Both the position numbers and the translations under genes were made by a program. Shown here piece by piece: positions 44,575 to 54,473 of a stretch of 64,000 nucleotides of DNA. The notes under the pieces are model-generated. The model saw nothing but the letters and a program-made list of their open reading frames with translations, did no database searches and was not told the DNA's origin. How positions within the stretch are numbered: position 1 is the first letter of the stretch; every line of letters begins with the position of its first letter. This stretch comes from Carnobacterium_A antarcticum. Its GTDB lineage: Bacteria > Bacillota > Bacilli > Lactobacillales > Carnobacteriaceae. The stretch is taken from NCBI RefSeq assembly GCF_042658365.1, contig NZ_JBHSQC010000023.1. The stretch is one strand, 5' to 3'.

Positions 44575-45609
44575 ATGCTAACTCAACTAAAGAAAAAATC
44601 AAAACTTATTCTGCCTGGTTTATTTATCAGTATAATTGTTTCTATATTTAGTCAATACCTAGCTGTTTTTCTGCCTACTATGGGTTCGGCATTAATTGCT
44701 ATTTTTATAGGAATTTTACTAGGAAATACACTATTAAATAAACCTTCTTTAAACAGCGGTACCAAATTCTCTGAAAAGACATTGTTAGAACTGTCCATTG
44801 TTTTAAATGGATTGATTCTTAATTTCCAAATCATCAAACAAGTTGGCTCTATCGGTTTTATTTTCATTCTTCTTCAAATGATTGCTACTATTTTTATAAC
44901 TTATTGGATTGGCCGTGCTATGAAATTTAACAAGAAATTTTCATTATTAATGGGGGCCGGTAACGCCGTTTGCGGTTCTTCTGCAATCGGTACAGTTTCT
45001 CCTGTCATTAAAGCAAACGATAAAGACAAAGGCATGTCCATTACGGCTGTCAACATTGTAGGAACATTCTTGATGATTTTATTGCCGCTTATTTCTTCTG
45101 TTCTTTACCATAACGAAGCTGTTCAAACCTCAGCTCTAATCGGCGGAACAGTCCAATCAATCGGTCAAGTTATCGCATCTGCTAAATTAGTCAGCGGAGA
45201 AGTAACTAATTTAGCCATTGTATTCAAATTGATGAGAGTTCTTCTTATTGTAGCTGTTGCACTTATATACGGTAAATTAAATGTAAATGAAGAAGAGCCG
45301 TTGTTTTCTAAAACAACTGTTGTCTCGGCTGCTGATAAAAATCCGGAAAAATCAATTGGCATTCCTTGGTTTATTATTGGTTTCTTTCTTTTATTTATCC
45401 TTAGAAGTTTTACTCAGCTGCCTCAATCAGCCCTTCACGGTGCAGAAACCATCAGCAATCAATTTGAGATTGCTGCTTTAGCTGCAATTGGCTTACGTGT
45501 AAATTTTTCGGATATTATTAAAGAAGGACCAAAAACTATGCTTTACGGGCTATTGATCGGCCTTTTCCAAGTCATCATTGCCGTTTTATTGATTATCTGG
45601 TTGTTTTAG
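44575..45609 (+). CDS. YeiH family (UPF0324) putative sulfate exporter
   Basis: A 344-residue membrane protein with about ten segments. Family motifs AIFIGILLGN, GAGNAVCGSSAI and ALIGGTVQSIGQV are present. The frame extends far upstream through lysR, but the ATG at 44575 with a GGAGAG site is the real start. Homologues are annotated as sulfate or anion exporters on thin evidence. Confidence 0.88.
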   Translation: MLTQLKKKSKLILPGLFISIIVSIFSQYLAVFLPTMGSALIAIFIGILLGNTLLNKPSLNSGTKFSEKTLLELSIVLNGLILNFQIIKQVGSIGFIFILLQMIATIFITYWIGRAMKFNKKFSLLMGAGNAVCGSSAIGTVSPVIKANDKDKGMSITAVNIVGTFLMILLPLISSVLYHNEAVQTSALIGGTVQSIGQVIASAKLVSGEVTNLAIVFKLMRVLLIVAVALIYGKLNVNEEEPLFSKTTVVSAADKNPEKSIGIPWFIIGFFLLFILRSFTQLPQSALHGAETISNQFEIAALAAIGLRVNFSDIIKEGPKTMLYGLLIGLFQVIIAVLLIIWLF

Positions 45610-45617
45610 TCTTTCTT

Positions 45618-45756
45618 CTACTGTTCACTGTATAAGTTCAATACAGCTTCCCACGCTTCATTGAGTGCTTTATTTTTAGCGATACACAGTATTTCTTCAA
45701 AAGGACCAGTTCTAGTAATTGAATAGTGTTTTAAAAAGAGCACTAACTGAATGTTT
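45618..45756 (-). pseudogene. Possible remnant of a decayed gene
   Basis: A minus-strand frame without start codon or ribosome site reads ITRTGPFEEILCIAKNKALN and then EAWEAVLNLYSEQ to a stop at 45618. Composition looks like coding sequence, and it ends just past the yeiH stop. It may be the 3' end of a lost gene. Family not recognised. Confidence 0.3.
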
Positions 45757-45774
45757 TTTTAATTAAAAATGAAA

Positions 45775-45818
45775 AAAATAAGACCTGCTGATTTGTTAGG
45801 ATCAGCGGTCTTATTTTT
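45775..45818. terminator. Bidirectional terminator upstream of nupC end
   Basis: AAAATAAGACCTGCTGAT pairs with ATCAGCGGTCTTATTTT with an 8-nt loop. Confidence 0.9.
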
Positions 45819-45846
45819 ACTTATAGCACTTAACAAAATGACTTTT

Positions 45847-47025
45847 TTATAAAAATAACCCTATAAACATTGCAGATAATATCGGAACAATAAAGCCGCC
45901 TAACATTCCTCGCAAAGCTAGTTTAGACAAATCATTTTTTCTAGTTGGAGCAAATACTGATAAACCTGTCACACAAATAGCTATACTAGAGAACGCTCCA
46001 AAGCTACCCACAGCAACGGATAACATCGCTATGGCTCTCTCAGATAAATCTGTCATCAAAGGCGCTAGATCTGCATAAGCTACGAATTCATTAATCGATA
46101 ATTTTGTCCCTAAAAGCTGCCCGGCTATCATGGCCTCGGAACCAGCTAAGCCCATTAGCCAACCGATAGGCATAAAGATATAGCCTAAAGCCCCTGTAAA
46201 GCTAGTACCGACTAAACCTAACAAACTGTTTAACAGCGCTACAATAGAAATACCTGCAATCAAACTAGCACCGATACCTAAAACCATTTGCAACCCGTTG
46301 TTGATTCCCTCAGCCATAGCGGAAAAAACGGATGTGTTAGCGCCTTTGCGGTCTAATGTTACGTCTGATACTTTACTGATTTCTGTCTCTGGCGTTAAGA
46401 TCTTAGCGACGAGCAATGACCCAAAAGGAACCAAAGCCGTTGTAATCAAAAGCCATTTCATAGGAATACCGAGCAAACTATACCCAACTAAGATAGAAGC
46501 GGACATGGATCCCATACCTGAAACCAAAACGGTCATCAATTCTGACTTCGTCATGTTAGGCAGATACTTAGCAACTAAGAAAGGTGCTTCTGTCTGGCCT
46601 AACAACATATTAGCTACAGCTACAAAAGACTCCGCTTTCTCGGTGCCTAATAATTTGCCTACAGCCCCTCCGATTACTTTAACTACCCAACCTACTATAC
46701 CTAAATAGCCTAAAATACCTGTTAAGGCAGATAAGAAAATAATGACGCCTAGTACATCAATAAAGAAATACCCTTTTCCAAATAAATCCCCAAAAACAAA
46801 AGCAAGCCCCTCGTTAGCAAAACTAAACAACTTAGTTACAGCTCCTGCTAACTGTTCAATGATCCAGCTGCCCACAGGAACTTTAATTAAGAATAGCGAC
46901 AAAACTAACTGCGCTCCCAAAGCAGTAGCTACGGTTCTTTTATTGATTGCTTTTTTATTATCTGATAAGAGATATAAAATCCCCAGCATGACTATAATGC
47001 CCAAAATTGTTACTAATTTATTCAT
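45847..47025 (-). CDS. nupC: Concentrative nucleoside transporter (NupC family)
   Basis: A 392-residue membrane protein importing nucleosides with protons or sodium. CNT motifs are visible: FFIDVLGVIIFLSAL, LLGQTEAPFLV near residue 135, and MAGSEAMIAGQLLGTKL-like LAGSEAMIAGQ. It overlaps the kinase gene by 8 bases (translation coupled), so import and phosphorylation of nucleosides are linked. Confidence 0.92.
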   Translation of the reverse strand: MNKLVTILGIIVMLGILYLLSDNKKAINKRTVATALGAQLVLSLFLIKVPVGSWIIEQLAGAVTKLFSFANEGLAFVFGDLFGKGYFFIDVLGVIIFLSALTGILGYLGIVGWVVKVIGGAVGKLLGTEKAESFVAVANMLLGQTEAPFLVAKYLPNMTKSELMTVLVSGMGSMSASILVGYSLLGIPMKWLLITTALVPFGSLLVAKILTPETEISKVSDVTLDRKGANTSVFSAMAEGINNGLQMVLGIGASLIAGISIVALLNSLLGLVGTSFTGALGYIFMPIGWLMGLAGSEAMIAGQLLGTKLSINEFVAYADLAPLMTDLSERAIAMLSVAVGSFGAFSSIAICVTGLSVFAPTRKNDLSKLALRGMLGGFIVPILSAMFIGLFL

Positions 47026-47683
47026 TCATTCTATTCTCCATCTCTGCTAATTTATCTTTGACCATTGTTACAACAGCATAGGCATCCTCTGGGTTATTGA
47101 CTACATCAATATCGTCAATGTTAATGATCAGCACATCAGAAGCATTGTAGTGTTTCGTAACCCAATGGTCATATCCTTCCCAAAGCGCTTTATAGTAATC
47201 AAGTAAACTTTGGTCTTGCTCAAAGTCTCTGCCTCTCAAACCGATACGGTAAAGAATCGTTTCAAAAGACCCTTGCAAATAGACCATTAGATCCGGGGAC
47301 TTTTTAGGAAGTTCTTGTAATTCTTCCATCATATTATTGAGCAATTTCTCGTATATATTAAACTCGGTGTCTGAAATGCGCCCTAAATTTGCGTTTACTT
47401 TAGCAAAATACCAGTCTTCATAGATGGAACGATCTAAAACATTGTTTTTATTATGTAACGCCTCTTTAATACTTTTAAAACGACTATTTAAAAATTCCAG
47501 TTGCAATAAAAACGGATACCTTTTTAAGCTTTGTTCCTCCTCGCTTGCTGTATAAAACAAAGGCAAGATTTCGTTATCCTCTACATTTTCATAAAACACT
47601 TCACTATCTAAAGCTCCTCCTAAAAGATTAGCTACACTTGTTTTTCCCGCACCAATCATTCCGCCTATTACTAAAATCGCCAT
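47018..47683 (-). CDS. Deoxynucleoside kinase (dAK/dGK type)
   Basis: A 221-residue kinase with P-loop GGMIGAGKTS near residues 7-16 and the conserved DRSIYEDWYF substrate-binding segment near 94-103. It phosphorylates deoxyadenosine or deoxyguanosine in the salvage pathway; base preference cannot be told. First gene of the pair with nupC. The leader side faces two NrdR-like boxes at 47926-47970. Confidence 0.9.
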   Translation of the reverse strand: MAILVIGGMIGAGKTSVANLLGGALDSEVFYENVEDNEILPLFYTASEEEQSLKRYPFLLQLEFLNSRFKSIKEALHNKNNVLDRSIYEDWYFAKVNANLGRISDTEFNIYEKLLNNMMEELQELPKKSPDLMVYLQGSFETILYRIGLRGRDFEQDQSLLDYYKALWEGYDHWVTKHYNASDVLIINIDDIDVVNNPEDAYAVVTMVKDKLAEMENRMNE

Positions 47684-47925
47684 CTACCCCTCTCCTTGTT
47701 CTTGTTGATTTTATTTTATAACCTAAGTTTTTGCAGCTTTGATCGTTACTCACTAGGTGAATGAACTATCCAATCTTTTTCCTGTTTTATCTCCTATACG
47801 CTTAGCTCTAGTGATATACTACCTCCCGCATGCTTATCGTTTGCTCTTTTAATAGATATTCGCAATTATATATATTAATACATTAGCTATGATACACTGT
47901 TTTTTTGTTTTTTCAATAAAAAATC

Positions 47926-48244
47926 ACACCATATGCCGAATAATTTAAAACAAGACACAATATGTTGTGTTTTAACGCATTGGATTAATTCTGCACAAAT
48001 AGCAGGCCAACTGAAAAAAATACACTAAAGCCAAAAATAATACGATTACTGTGAGGTGAAGTTAACCAACAAGCAAAGGAGTGCTGACAATAAAAGCATT
48101 CAAACTCAATTAAAATTTCTTCAAGACCGGAATGATTGATGTCTCAACATTTCACAAATAAAACATAACTTCCTTAGAACTTCAATAGTGATTTAACACT
48201 ATATATGGTGTACAATAAAAACAGAGCAACACTATATGGTATAA
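47926..48244. promoter_or_regulatory. Four NrdR-box-like sites
   Basis: NrdR boxes follow acaCwAtATaTwGtgt. Sites: ACACCATATGCCGAAT (47926-47941), ACACAATATGTTGTGT (47955-47970, near-perfect palindrome), ACACTATATATGGTGT (48196-48211) and ACACTATATGGTATAA (48229-48244). The last two are 33 nt apart, close to the usual three helix turns, ahead of nrdJ. The first two lie on the kinase-nupC side. The region 47684-48307 holds no gene. Confidence 0.7.
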
Positions 48245-48307
48245 AAAGGTGATTAACCTTACTATACATACTTATTAAGAGCTTAACTAATACAAGGAGT
48301 GATTGAT

Positions 48308-50842
48308 ATGGTGATGAACGTAACTACCGATGCAACAGTAAATATAAAAAAATTGAATGAGGATATTCAGGCTTTTCCTCAAGTTCATCCGATTACAGCG
48401 GAAATGAAGCTGACCCATAAAGGCGTCTCGCGTCTTGTGATGTTGGATCGCTACGCTTTTAAAGATACATCTAAAGTGACTCTATCCGTGGGAGACTTGG
48501 TTATTTTAACGGTCAAACCGGATCCCAGCTATCCAACTCGCGGCACTGGCTTCGTGACTCACATCGACCATGAGCAGCATACCGCTCAAGTTTTGGTTGA
48601 AGAAGAATACCGCGGCGTTATTGAAGATTCGGCGGCACAAGAAACGGGTATCGTTACATGTAATTTAGACGCTATCGAAAAACCATTAGAAATCTATTAC
48701 GAGCAAATCGCGAAACGCAATGCAACAGGATTGTCTGCAGTCGAAAAAACGGCTGAACAGCGTGAAGCGTCTTACCAACTCTTTTACAATGAATTAGTGC
48801 AGTTAAACTTTATTCCTGCTGGACGCGTTTTATACGGTGCTGGTTCGGATACTGAAGTAACCTATTTCAATTGTTACGTTATGCCTTTTGTTCCTGATTC
48901 ACGCGGCGGAATTTCAGATCACCGTAAAAAAATTATGGAAATCATGAGTCGCGGCGGCGGAGTCGGCACGAATGGTTCTACCTTACGTCCGCGTAATGCA
49001 TTGGTTCGCGGTGTGAATGGCAAGTCATCAGGGTCGGTTTCATGGTTAGATGACATTGCTCAATTAACTCATTTAGTTGAACAAGGCGGCAGCCGACGTG
49101 GTGCTCAAATGATCATGTTGACTGATTGGCATCCTGATATTATTGAATTCATTATTTCTAAAATGCAAAACCCGCGGATCCTCCGCTATTTGATTGAAAA
49201 TACAGAAGATGCACAAATTAAAAAAATGGCTTCTGAAAAATTAAAATTCACGCCTTTCACGGAACGTGAAGCAGCGATGTACCAAAACATCTTAAATTAC
49301 AAACACATCCCGGGTACTGGCGGATTTGACCAAGCTACCTTAAAAGAAGTTGAAGATAAAGTGAGAACCGGCGGAACATATGGAGTTCATCACCCCGATT
49401 TCTTGACTGGTGCCAATATTTCGATTTGTTTAACGGATGACTTTATGCAAGCTGTTGAAAATGATGAAGATTACGCTTTGCGTTTCCCAGCTGTTGAATC
49501 CTACAATGAAGCTGAAATGGCTTATTACGACGCTCATTGGACAGAAGTTGGCGATGTTCGCGAATGGGAAGCCAGTGGACATGCGGTTCGGACTTATCGA
49601 ACCATTAAAGCTCGGGAACTCTGGAAACTGATCAATATTTGTGCAACTTATTCTGCTGAACCTGGTATTTTCTTTATCGATAATGCCAATAAAATGACGA
49701 ATGCAGCTGCTTATGGACAAAAAGTGGTCGCAACAAACCCTTGTGGCGAACAACCCCTTGCTCCTTATTCCGTTTGTAACTTAGCTGCTATCAATTTAGC
49801 TGAAATGGTTAATAAAGATAGCGAAACGATCGACTTTGCTAAACTAAAACAAACTGTTAAAACCGGTGTGCGGATGCAAGATAACGTTATTGATGCTACA
49901 CCTTACTTTTTAGAAGACAACGAAAAGCAAGCATTAGGCGAGCGCCGAGTGGGCCTTGGCATTATGGGATTAGCTGATTTGCTCATCTACGCTGGTAAAG
50001 AATACGGTTCTCCTGAGGGGAACGAGTTGGTCGATCAAGTATTTGAAGCTATTGCTGTCACCGCTTATGAAACATCCATTGAATTAGCTAAAGAAAAAGG
50101 CAGCTTTCCGTTCTTGATTGGTAAAACAGAGGAAGAAACAGCTCAATTGCGCAAAAACTTCATCAATACTGGATACATGAAGCAAATGCCAGAACACATC
50201 CGTCAAGATATTTTGACCTATGGTATTCGCAACTCTCACTTGCTGACGGTTGCTCCAACAGGTTCAACTGGTACGATGGTTGGAGTGTCAACTGGTTTGG
50301 AGCCTTACTTCTCTTTCAGTTATTTCAGAAGTGGACGTTTAGGCAAGTTTATTGAAGTCAAAGCGGCTATTGTTCAAGATTACTTAAGCCGTCATCCAGA
50401 AGCGGATCCAGACAACCTGCCGAGTCAATTTGTCTCAGCTATGAGTTTGGCACCTGAAGCACACGTCGACGTACAATGTGTTATCCAACGGTGGGTAGAC
50501 AGTTCGATTTCTAAAACTGTCAATGCACCTCGCGGCTATAGTGTCGAACAAGTCCAAAGTATTTACGAACGTTTATACAAAGGCGGTGCTAAAGGCGGCA
50601 CAGTTTATGTGGACGGCAGTCGCGACTCGCAAGTATTAACGTTAAAAGCTGAAGAAAACAACTGGGAAGAAGATGCTGTTCAAACTGAAAAAACAGTACA
50701 CGTCGCTGCACCTACCCAAGAAGCTGTTTTTGGCAATGAAGTTGGCGATACTTGCCCAATCTGCCGGCAAGGAACGGTTGAAGATTTAGGCGGCTGCAAC
50801 ACTTGTACCAATTGCAACGCTCAATTAAAATGTGGTCTATAA
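48308..50842 (+). CDS. nrdJ: Class II (B12-dependent) ribonucleotide reductase NrdJ
   Basis: An 844-residue reductase making dNTP precursors with an adenosylcobalamin radical, independent of oxygen. It shows FNCYVMPFVPDSRGGIS, ATNPCGEQPLAPYSVCNLAAIN with catalytic cysteines, LLTVAPTGSTGTMVGVSTGLEP and a C-terminal Cys cluster (CPICRQG, CNTCTNC) for thiol regeneration. Start at ATG 48308, 8 nt after AAGGAG; an in-frame GTG lies 9 bases upstream. No cobalamin riboswitch is evident in the leader. Being single-gene, it needs no NrdB partner. Confidence 0.9.
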   Translation: MVMNVTTDATVNIKKLNEDIQAFPQVHPITAEMKLTHKGVSRLVMLDRYAFKDTSKVTLSVGDLVILTVKPDPSYPTRGTGFVTHIDHEQHTAQVLVEEEYRGVIEDSAAQETGIVTCNLDAIEKPLEIYYEQIAKRNATGLSAVEKTAEQREASYQLFYNELVQLNFIPAGRVLYGAGSDTEVTYFNCYVMPFVPDSRGGISDHRKKIMEIMSRGGGVGTNGSTLRPRNALVRGVNGKSSGSVSWLDDIAQLTHLVEQGGSRRGAQMIMLTDWHPDIIEFIISKMQNPRILRYLIENTEDAQIKKMASEKLKFTPFTEREAAMYQNILNYKHIPGTGGFDQATLKEVEDKVRTGGTYGVHHPDFLTGANISICLTDDFMQAVENDEDYALRFPAVESYNEAEMAYYDAHWTEVGDVREWEASGHAVRTYRTIKARELWKLINICATYSAEPGIFFIDNANKMTNAAAYGQKVVATNPCGEQPLAPYSVCNLAAINLAEMVNKDSETIDFAKLKQTVKTGVRMQDNVIDATPYFLEDNEKQALGERRVGLGIMGLADLLIYAGKEYGSPEGNELVDQVFEAIAVTAYETSIELAKEKGSFPFLIGKTEEETAQLRKNFINTGYMKQMPEHIRQDILTYGIRNSHLLTVAPTGSTGTMVGVSTGLEPYFSFSYFRSGRLGKFIEVKAAIVQDYLSRHPEADPDNLPSQFVSAMSLAPEAHVDVQCVIQRWVDSSISKTVNAPRGYSVEQVQSIYERLYKGGAKGGTVYVDGSRDSQVLTLKAEENNWEEDAVQTEKTVHVAAPTQEAVFGNEVGDTCPICRQGTVEDLGGCNTCTNCNAQLKCGL

Positions 50843-50850
50843 GAGAACTG

Positions 50851-50892
50851 AAAAACCATCGCATTCATTAAACTGAATGCGATGGTTTTTTT
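50851..50892 (+). terminator. Terminator after nrdJ
   Basis: AAAAACCATCGCATTCA pairs with TGAATGCGATGGTTTTT around a 6-nt loop. Confidence 0.92.
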
Positions 50893-50921
50893 CTTATTGT
50901 CATTTGATCAAAAGATACTGT

Positions 50922-51671
50922 TTAAGCTGGATTGATCAATAACATAATACCTAATAGGATAACAACGATAAAGACATAACGCTCAAATTTATAACTTGGG
51001 ATCCGCCCATGGATAAAGGTTCCCAGCAAGATGGCTAAACCAATCGCCGGCAATGAAAAAACATATAAAACAAATAACTCTTTAGACCAAAATCCTCCCA
51101 TAAACTGACCGATAATGATCAACGAACTCGAAACCAGAAAATGGGCTTGCAGCGTCCCTCTAAAAACTGCTGGTTTCCAATCGCGCATCGTACCATAAAT
51201 AACAATGGGTACGCCGTTCATATTATAAGCACTCCCGAACATCCCAGCTGCAAAACCAAATGGCAATGACCAGGCAGGTTTATTTAACCATAAACGTGGT
51301 TTTGATTGAAGCAATTTCGGTTTGATCAACGAGTAGATGCCATAAACAATCAGAAAAATTCCTAACCCATAAGTGATCACTGCATTAGGTGCAAACTTGA
51401 CCAACAGCAAACCAACAGGTATACCGAATAACGTAGAAATGGAAAGCCGGCCTAAGACTGGCCGGTCAACATCTTTCCATCCTGAAAAAACCGTTAATAC
51501 AGCAACAGTAAATCCGCCTAAACCAATTAATGAAATGGATGTAGCCAAACTGATTGGCAGCAACGCCAGCAAAGGCATACTAATAATGGAATCTCCAAAA
51601 CCAAAAACTGCCCGCATCAATGCACCGAGGAAAACAATTCCTACTACTAATAAAATAAGCGTGACACTCAT
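50922..51671 (-). CDS. TauE/SafE family membrane transporter
   Basis: A 249-residue protein with seven or eight membrane segments, DUF81/TauE type, a putative exporter of sulfite or organosulfonates. Typical repeat motif GFGDSIISMPLLAL near residues 23-36 and GMFGSAYNMNGVPIVIYG. The frame opens at TTG 51701; the ATG at 51671 has an AAAAGGGG site and is preferred. Substrate unknown. Confidence 0.88.
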   Translation of the reverse strand: MSVTLILLVVGIVFLGALMRAVFGFGDSIISMPLLALLPISLATSISLIGLGGFTVAVLTVFSGWKDVDRPVLGRLSISTLFGIPVGLLLVKFAPNAVITYGLGIFLIVYGIYSLIKPKLLQSKPRLWLNKPAWSLPFGFAAGMFGSAYNMNGVPIVIYGTMRDWKPAVFRGTLQAHFLVSSSLIIIGQFMGGFWSKELFVLYVFSLPAIGLAILLGTFIHGRIPSYKFERYVFIVVILLGIMLLINPA

Positions 51672-51801
51672 TACAAAAATAACCCCTTTTCTATCCAACA
51701 CCTTTAAACTACTTTTTAATGTTTTTTCTAACTGATTTCATCCTTCTATCTTAACAAATGTGCCGACCATTTGCATTAAAACCTATTGCTTTTATAGCCA
51801 T

Positions 51802-51838
51802 AAAAAAAGGAACCTATCATAGTGATAGATTCCTTTTT
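51802..51838. terminator. Terminator of the mannitol operon
   Basis: AAAAAGGAA.CTATCA and its complement form a stem with a 3-4 nt loop and a T run, 17 nt past the mtlF stop. Confidence 0.88.
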
Positions 51839-51854
51839 GTTTTCTCATTAACTC

Positions 51855-52298
51855 TTATTCATTTGCCGTTTTCAATAATTCAATAACTTCTTCTGGTGTA
51901 GCGGCTTCAATCAATTTTTGTACATTTTCGATTTCTGAACAAAAGATAGCAATGGATGACAACAAATCTAAGTGCTCGTCGCCTTTTCCAGCGATTCCAA
52001 ATAAAACAAAGACTTTGTTTTCATCGCTTGTTTCACTAAAATCAATTCCTTTTGGAAAAGTCGCTACCGAAATCGCTGTTTCATAAATGTCTTTTTTTGA
52101 AGCATCGGTACCATGAGGAATAGCGATAAAATTCCCCATATAAGTAGATACGGTCTGTTCTCTTTCCAGCATGCTTTCAACATATTCTGCATTTACTGCT
52201 CCGCTTTCAACCAATAAATTACCTACTAAACGAATAGCCTCTTCTTTAGTTTCGGCTGTTGCTCCTAATTCTATCAACTCTTTTGTTAATGTTGCCAT
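51855..52298 (-). CDS. mtlF: Mannitol PTS EIIA component
   Basis: A 147-residue phosphocarrier of the mannitol/fructose PTS family. The phosphorylated His is in IAIPHGTDASKK near residue 62. The frame starts at GTG 52307, but those bases belong to the GAGGAG ribosome site, so the ATG at 52298 is used. It receives phosphate from HPr and passes it to the IIB domain of MtlA. Confidence 0.92.
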   Translation of the reverse strand: MATLTKELIELGATAETKEEAIRLVGNLLVESGAVNAEYVESMLEREQTVSTYMGNFIAIPHGTDASKKDIYETAISVATFPKGIDFSETSDENKVFVLFGIAGKGDEHLDLLSSIAIFCSEIENVQKLIEAATPEEVIELLKTANE

Positions 52299-52317
52299 TT
52301 CGTTCACTCCTCTATCT

Positions 52318-54423
52318 TTAATGAGACTTTCTTAACACATATGCTTTAAATTCTTTTTCCATCTTCTGTCGAACCGCTTCTTCCGTTCCCTTGTCGAATA
52401 AGGCCGTAGTGCTGTCATTTTCTATGATCATACTGCTGACCAAGCCTAACAAATCACGTTCAACTACATTTAATGGGTAAGGCGCAACCATTATCAATAA
52501 CCGTTTCAAAATCATATCTTTCCTATCAATTCCTACGATCGGAACCTCTTTTTCTAATTGATAGATTCCAAAATAGCTGGAAGCAACATTCGCATTTCTT
52601 ACATGGAAAAGGCCCATTTGAGACCCCGGTATTCCGACTGGAGCAATGTTTGCTCGTTCGATCAACTTTTGCTGCACGTCACCAGCTTCTGTTAAAATCC
52701 CAATTTCTTGAAGCCGACAACAAATCCATAATAGCGTTTCTTCTAAAGACTGGTTCCCATCAACTGACTCAACTGAAAAATAATTTAAAATGCCTAATGC
52801 TGTTTTCGATAAATGATGTATTTCCTTCAGCGTTTTTTCTGTAGGCAGTGCTTCATTGCTCTGTTCGTTTATTTCTTTTAGCGAATTGGTCAATGTGTAA
52901 TGCTTCTTTTGATTGATGCATTCATCAATCAATCCTTTGATTTTCACTACTTCTTCGCTTAAAAGCATCGGCGTGATCAGATGATAGCGGACTGAAAATT
53001 GCGGCAAAAAAATGGTTGAAAAGATAAAATCAAAGTCTGTTAGTTTATGTTCATTGACTTCAGAAAGAGAAACCACGGTTATTTCTTTCAATTCAGAAAA
53101 GTTTTTGCGCAATCGGTTTTCTAATATCCTTGAGGTTCCGATTCCGCTGGAACAAATGACCATTGCTTTTAAGCCGTATACTTTTTTGGAATTTTCCCAG
53201 GAAGAAGCAAAATGAATGATCAGATAAATATAATCATTTTCTGAAAAATAATCATTTGGAAAAACACTTTTTAATCCTAGTACTACGCCTTTATAAATTT
53301 CCGGATACCGTTCACGAATAGTTCCGTACAGACTGTCTTCTACTTGAAGAACCGGCGGAAATGTTCGATTCAGTAAAGATTCCATATGTGTCAATAGGCC
53401 TGAAAACAGCGTATAGTCTTTGTTAAAGTCCCACTGAACTTCTGTTGCAACTAAACGAATAAAGTGCTTAACTTGGTAAGTTAGTTCCACGTTGTAATCT
53501 GTCGAAAACAAATCTTGTTTTTGAAAAAAACGCACACCGTTTACAGCTTTTTTTAAAAAAGTTCGTTCTGATATTGAAAATTCCAACGCTGTTTCTTGAG
53601 AAATTTCTTTGATCACATAATCCGTTATGTCTTTAGTAAGATCAGAATTTTCTTTTTTTTCAAAGTGGATGTCTTTTAACTGATTATCTTCCGATAAACG
53701 CATGATCATCAAGGTTAAAATGACAATGAATTGCATCAACCCGCTATTTGATATATCTTCAAAAAAATGTTGCTTCATACGAAATGTGACCTGCACAGCT
53801 ATTTTAAAGTCACGATACGTTAGAAAAGATAGAAAAGGCATTCTGGTTTTCTTTACTTTTTCAAAATACTCTTCATTATAATCCTTTTGAAAAAGATTAA
53901 GAAATTCATATTCATTCAATTTACTAGTGATGATACCGCTGACGATCAGTCGCAGCGATTCTTCATTACTTTTGATGGAAACAACTTTGCCTTTCCCTCG
54001 CTGCAAAGTCATTTGAAATTCTTCAACAATTTCTGCTATTTTAGTTAAATCATTATTAATCGTTCCTAGACTAACATTAAAGTCTTGTGCTAACCCTATT
54101 AATTTAACGTTATCTTTTGTCAACAGCAACTGGCAGATCAGGTAACTCTGCCGGTCTTTCGAATCAAAGATCAGGTCCGTGTTCAATAAGTCTTTTTTTA
54201 ATCGGTTTAATTCTTCTCTTTCACCGCTTAAATAAAAGCCGGCACCTAACTTTTTAGTCAGTGTAACCTGATAAAGAGATAACGTATCTTCAGCTATGGC
54301 CAGTTCGCGATAAACGGTTCGGCTGCTCACTTCCAGTTCTCTAGCCAAAACTTCTAGCGAAATCCCTGTTTTATTCAGTAAAAGCAATTCTAAGAGCTGC
54401 TTTTCCCTAATTGAAAAATACAT
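52318..54423 (-). CDS. mtlR: BglG-family transcriptional activator MtlR
   Basis: A 701-residue regulator with two N-terminal HTH domains (residues 1-150), two PRDs (about 190-400), an EIIB-like domain (AMVICSSGIGTSRILENRL near residue 415) and a C-terminal EIIA-like domain with HVRNA near 605. Phosphorylation by the PTS sets its activity. It lies between mtlA and mtlF, as in Bacillus-type mannitol operons. Confidence 0.92.
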   Translation of the reverse strand: MYFSIREKQLLELLLLNKTGISLEVLARELEVSSRTVYRELAIAEDTLSLYQVTLTKKLGAGFYLSGEREELNRLKKDLLNTDLIFDSKDRQSYLICQLLLTKDNVKLIGLAQDFNVSLGTINNDLTKIAEIVEEFQMTLQRGKGKVVSIKSNEESLRLIVSGIITSKLNEYEFLNLFQKDYNEEYFEKVKKTRMPFLSFLTYRDFKIAVQVTFRMKQHFFEDISNSGLMQFIVILTLMIMRLSEDNQLKDIHFEKKENSDLTKDITDYVIKEISQETALEFSISERTFLKKAVNGVRFFQKQDLFSTDYNVELTYQVKHFIRLVATEVQWDFNKDYTLFSGLLTHMESLLNRTFPPVLQVEDSLYGTIRERYPEIYKGVVLGLKSVFPNDYFSENDYIYLIIHFASSWENSKKVYGLKAMVICSSGIGTSRILENRLRKNFSELKEITVVSLSEVNEHKLTDFDFIFSTIFLPQFSVRYHLITPMLLSEEVVKIKGLIDECINQKKHYTLTNSLKEINEQSNEALPTEKTLKEIHHLSKTALGILNYFSVESVDGNQSLEETLLWICCRLQEIGILTEAGDVQQKLIERANIAPVGIPGSQMGLFHVRNANVASSYFGIYQLEKEVPIVGIDRKDMILKRLLIMVAPYPLNVVERDLLGLVSSMIIENDSTTALFDKGTEEAVRQKMEKEFKAYVLRKSH

Positions 54424-54473
54424 TTCTTACCCTCGTTCCTACTCTCTTTTTTCCTTGCTCTTTTATTATATCA

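Noticed and set aside
48001..48190. Cobalamin riboswitch ahead of nrdJ
   Set aside because: I looked for the conserved B12-box but found no match in this region.
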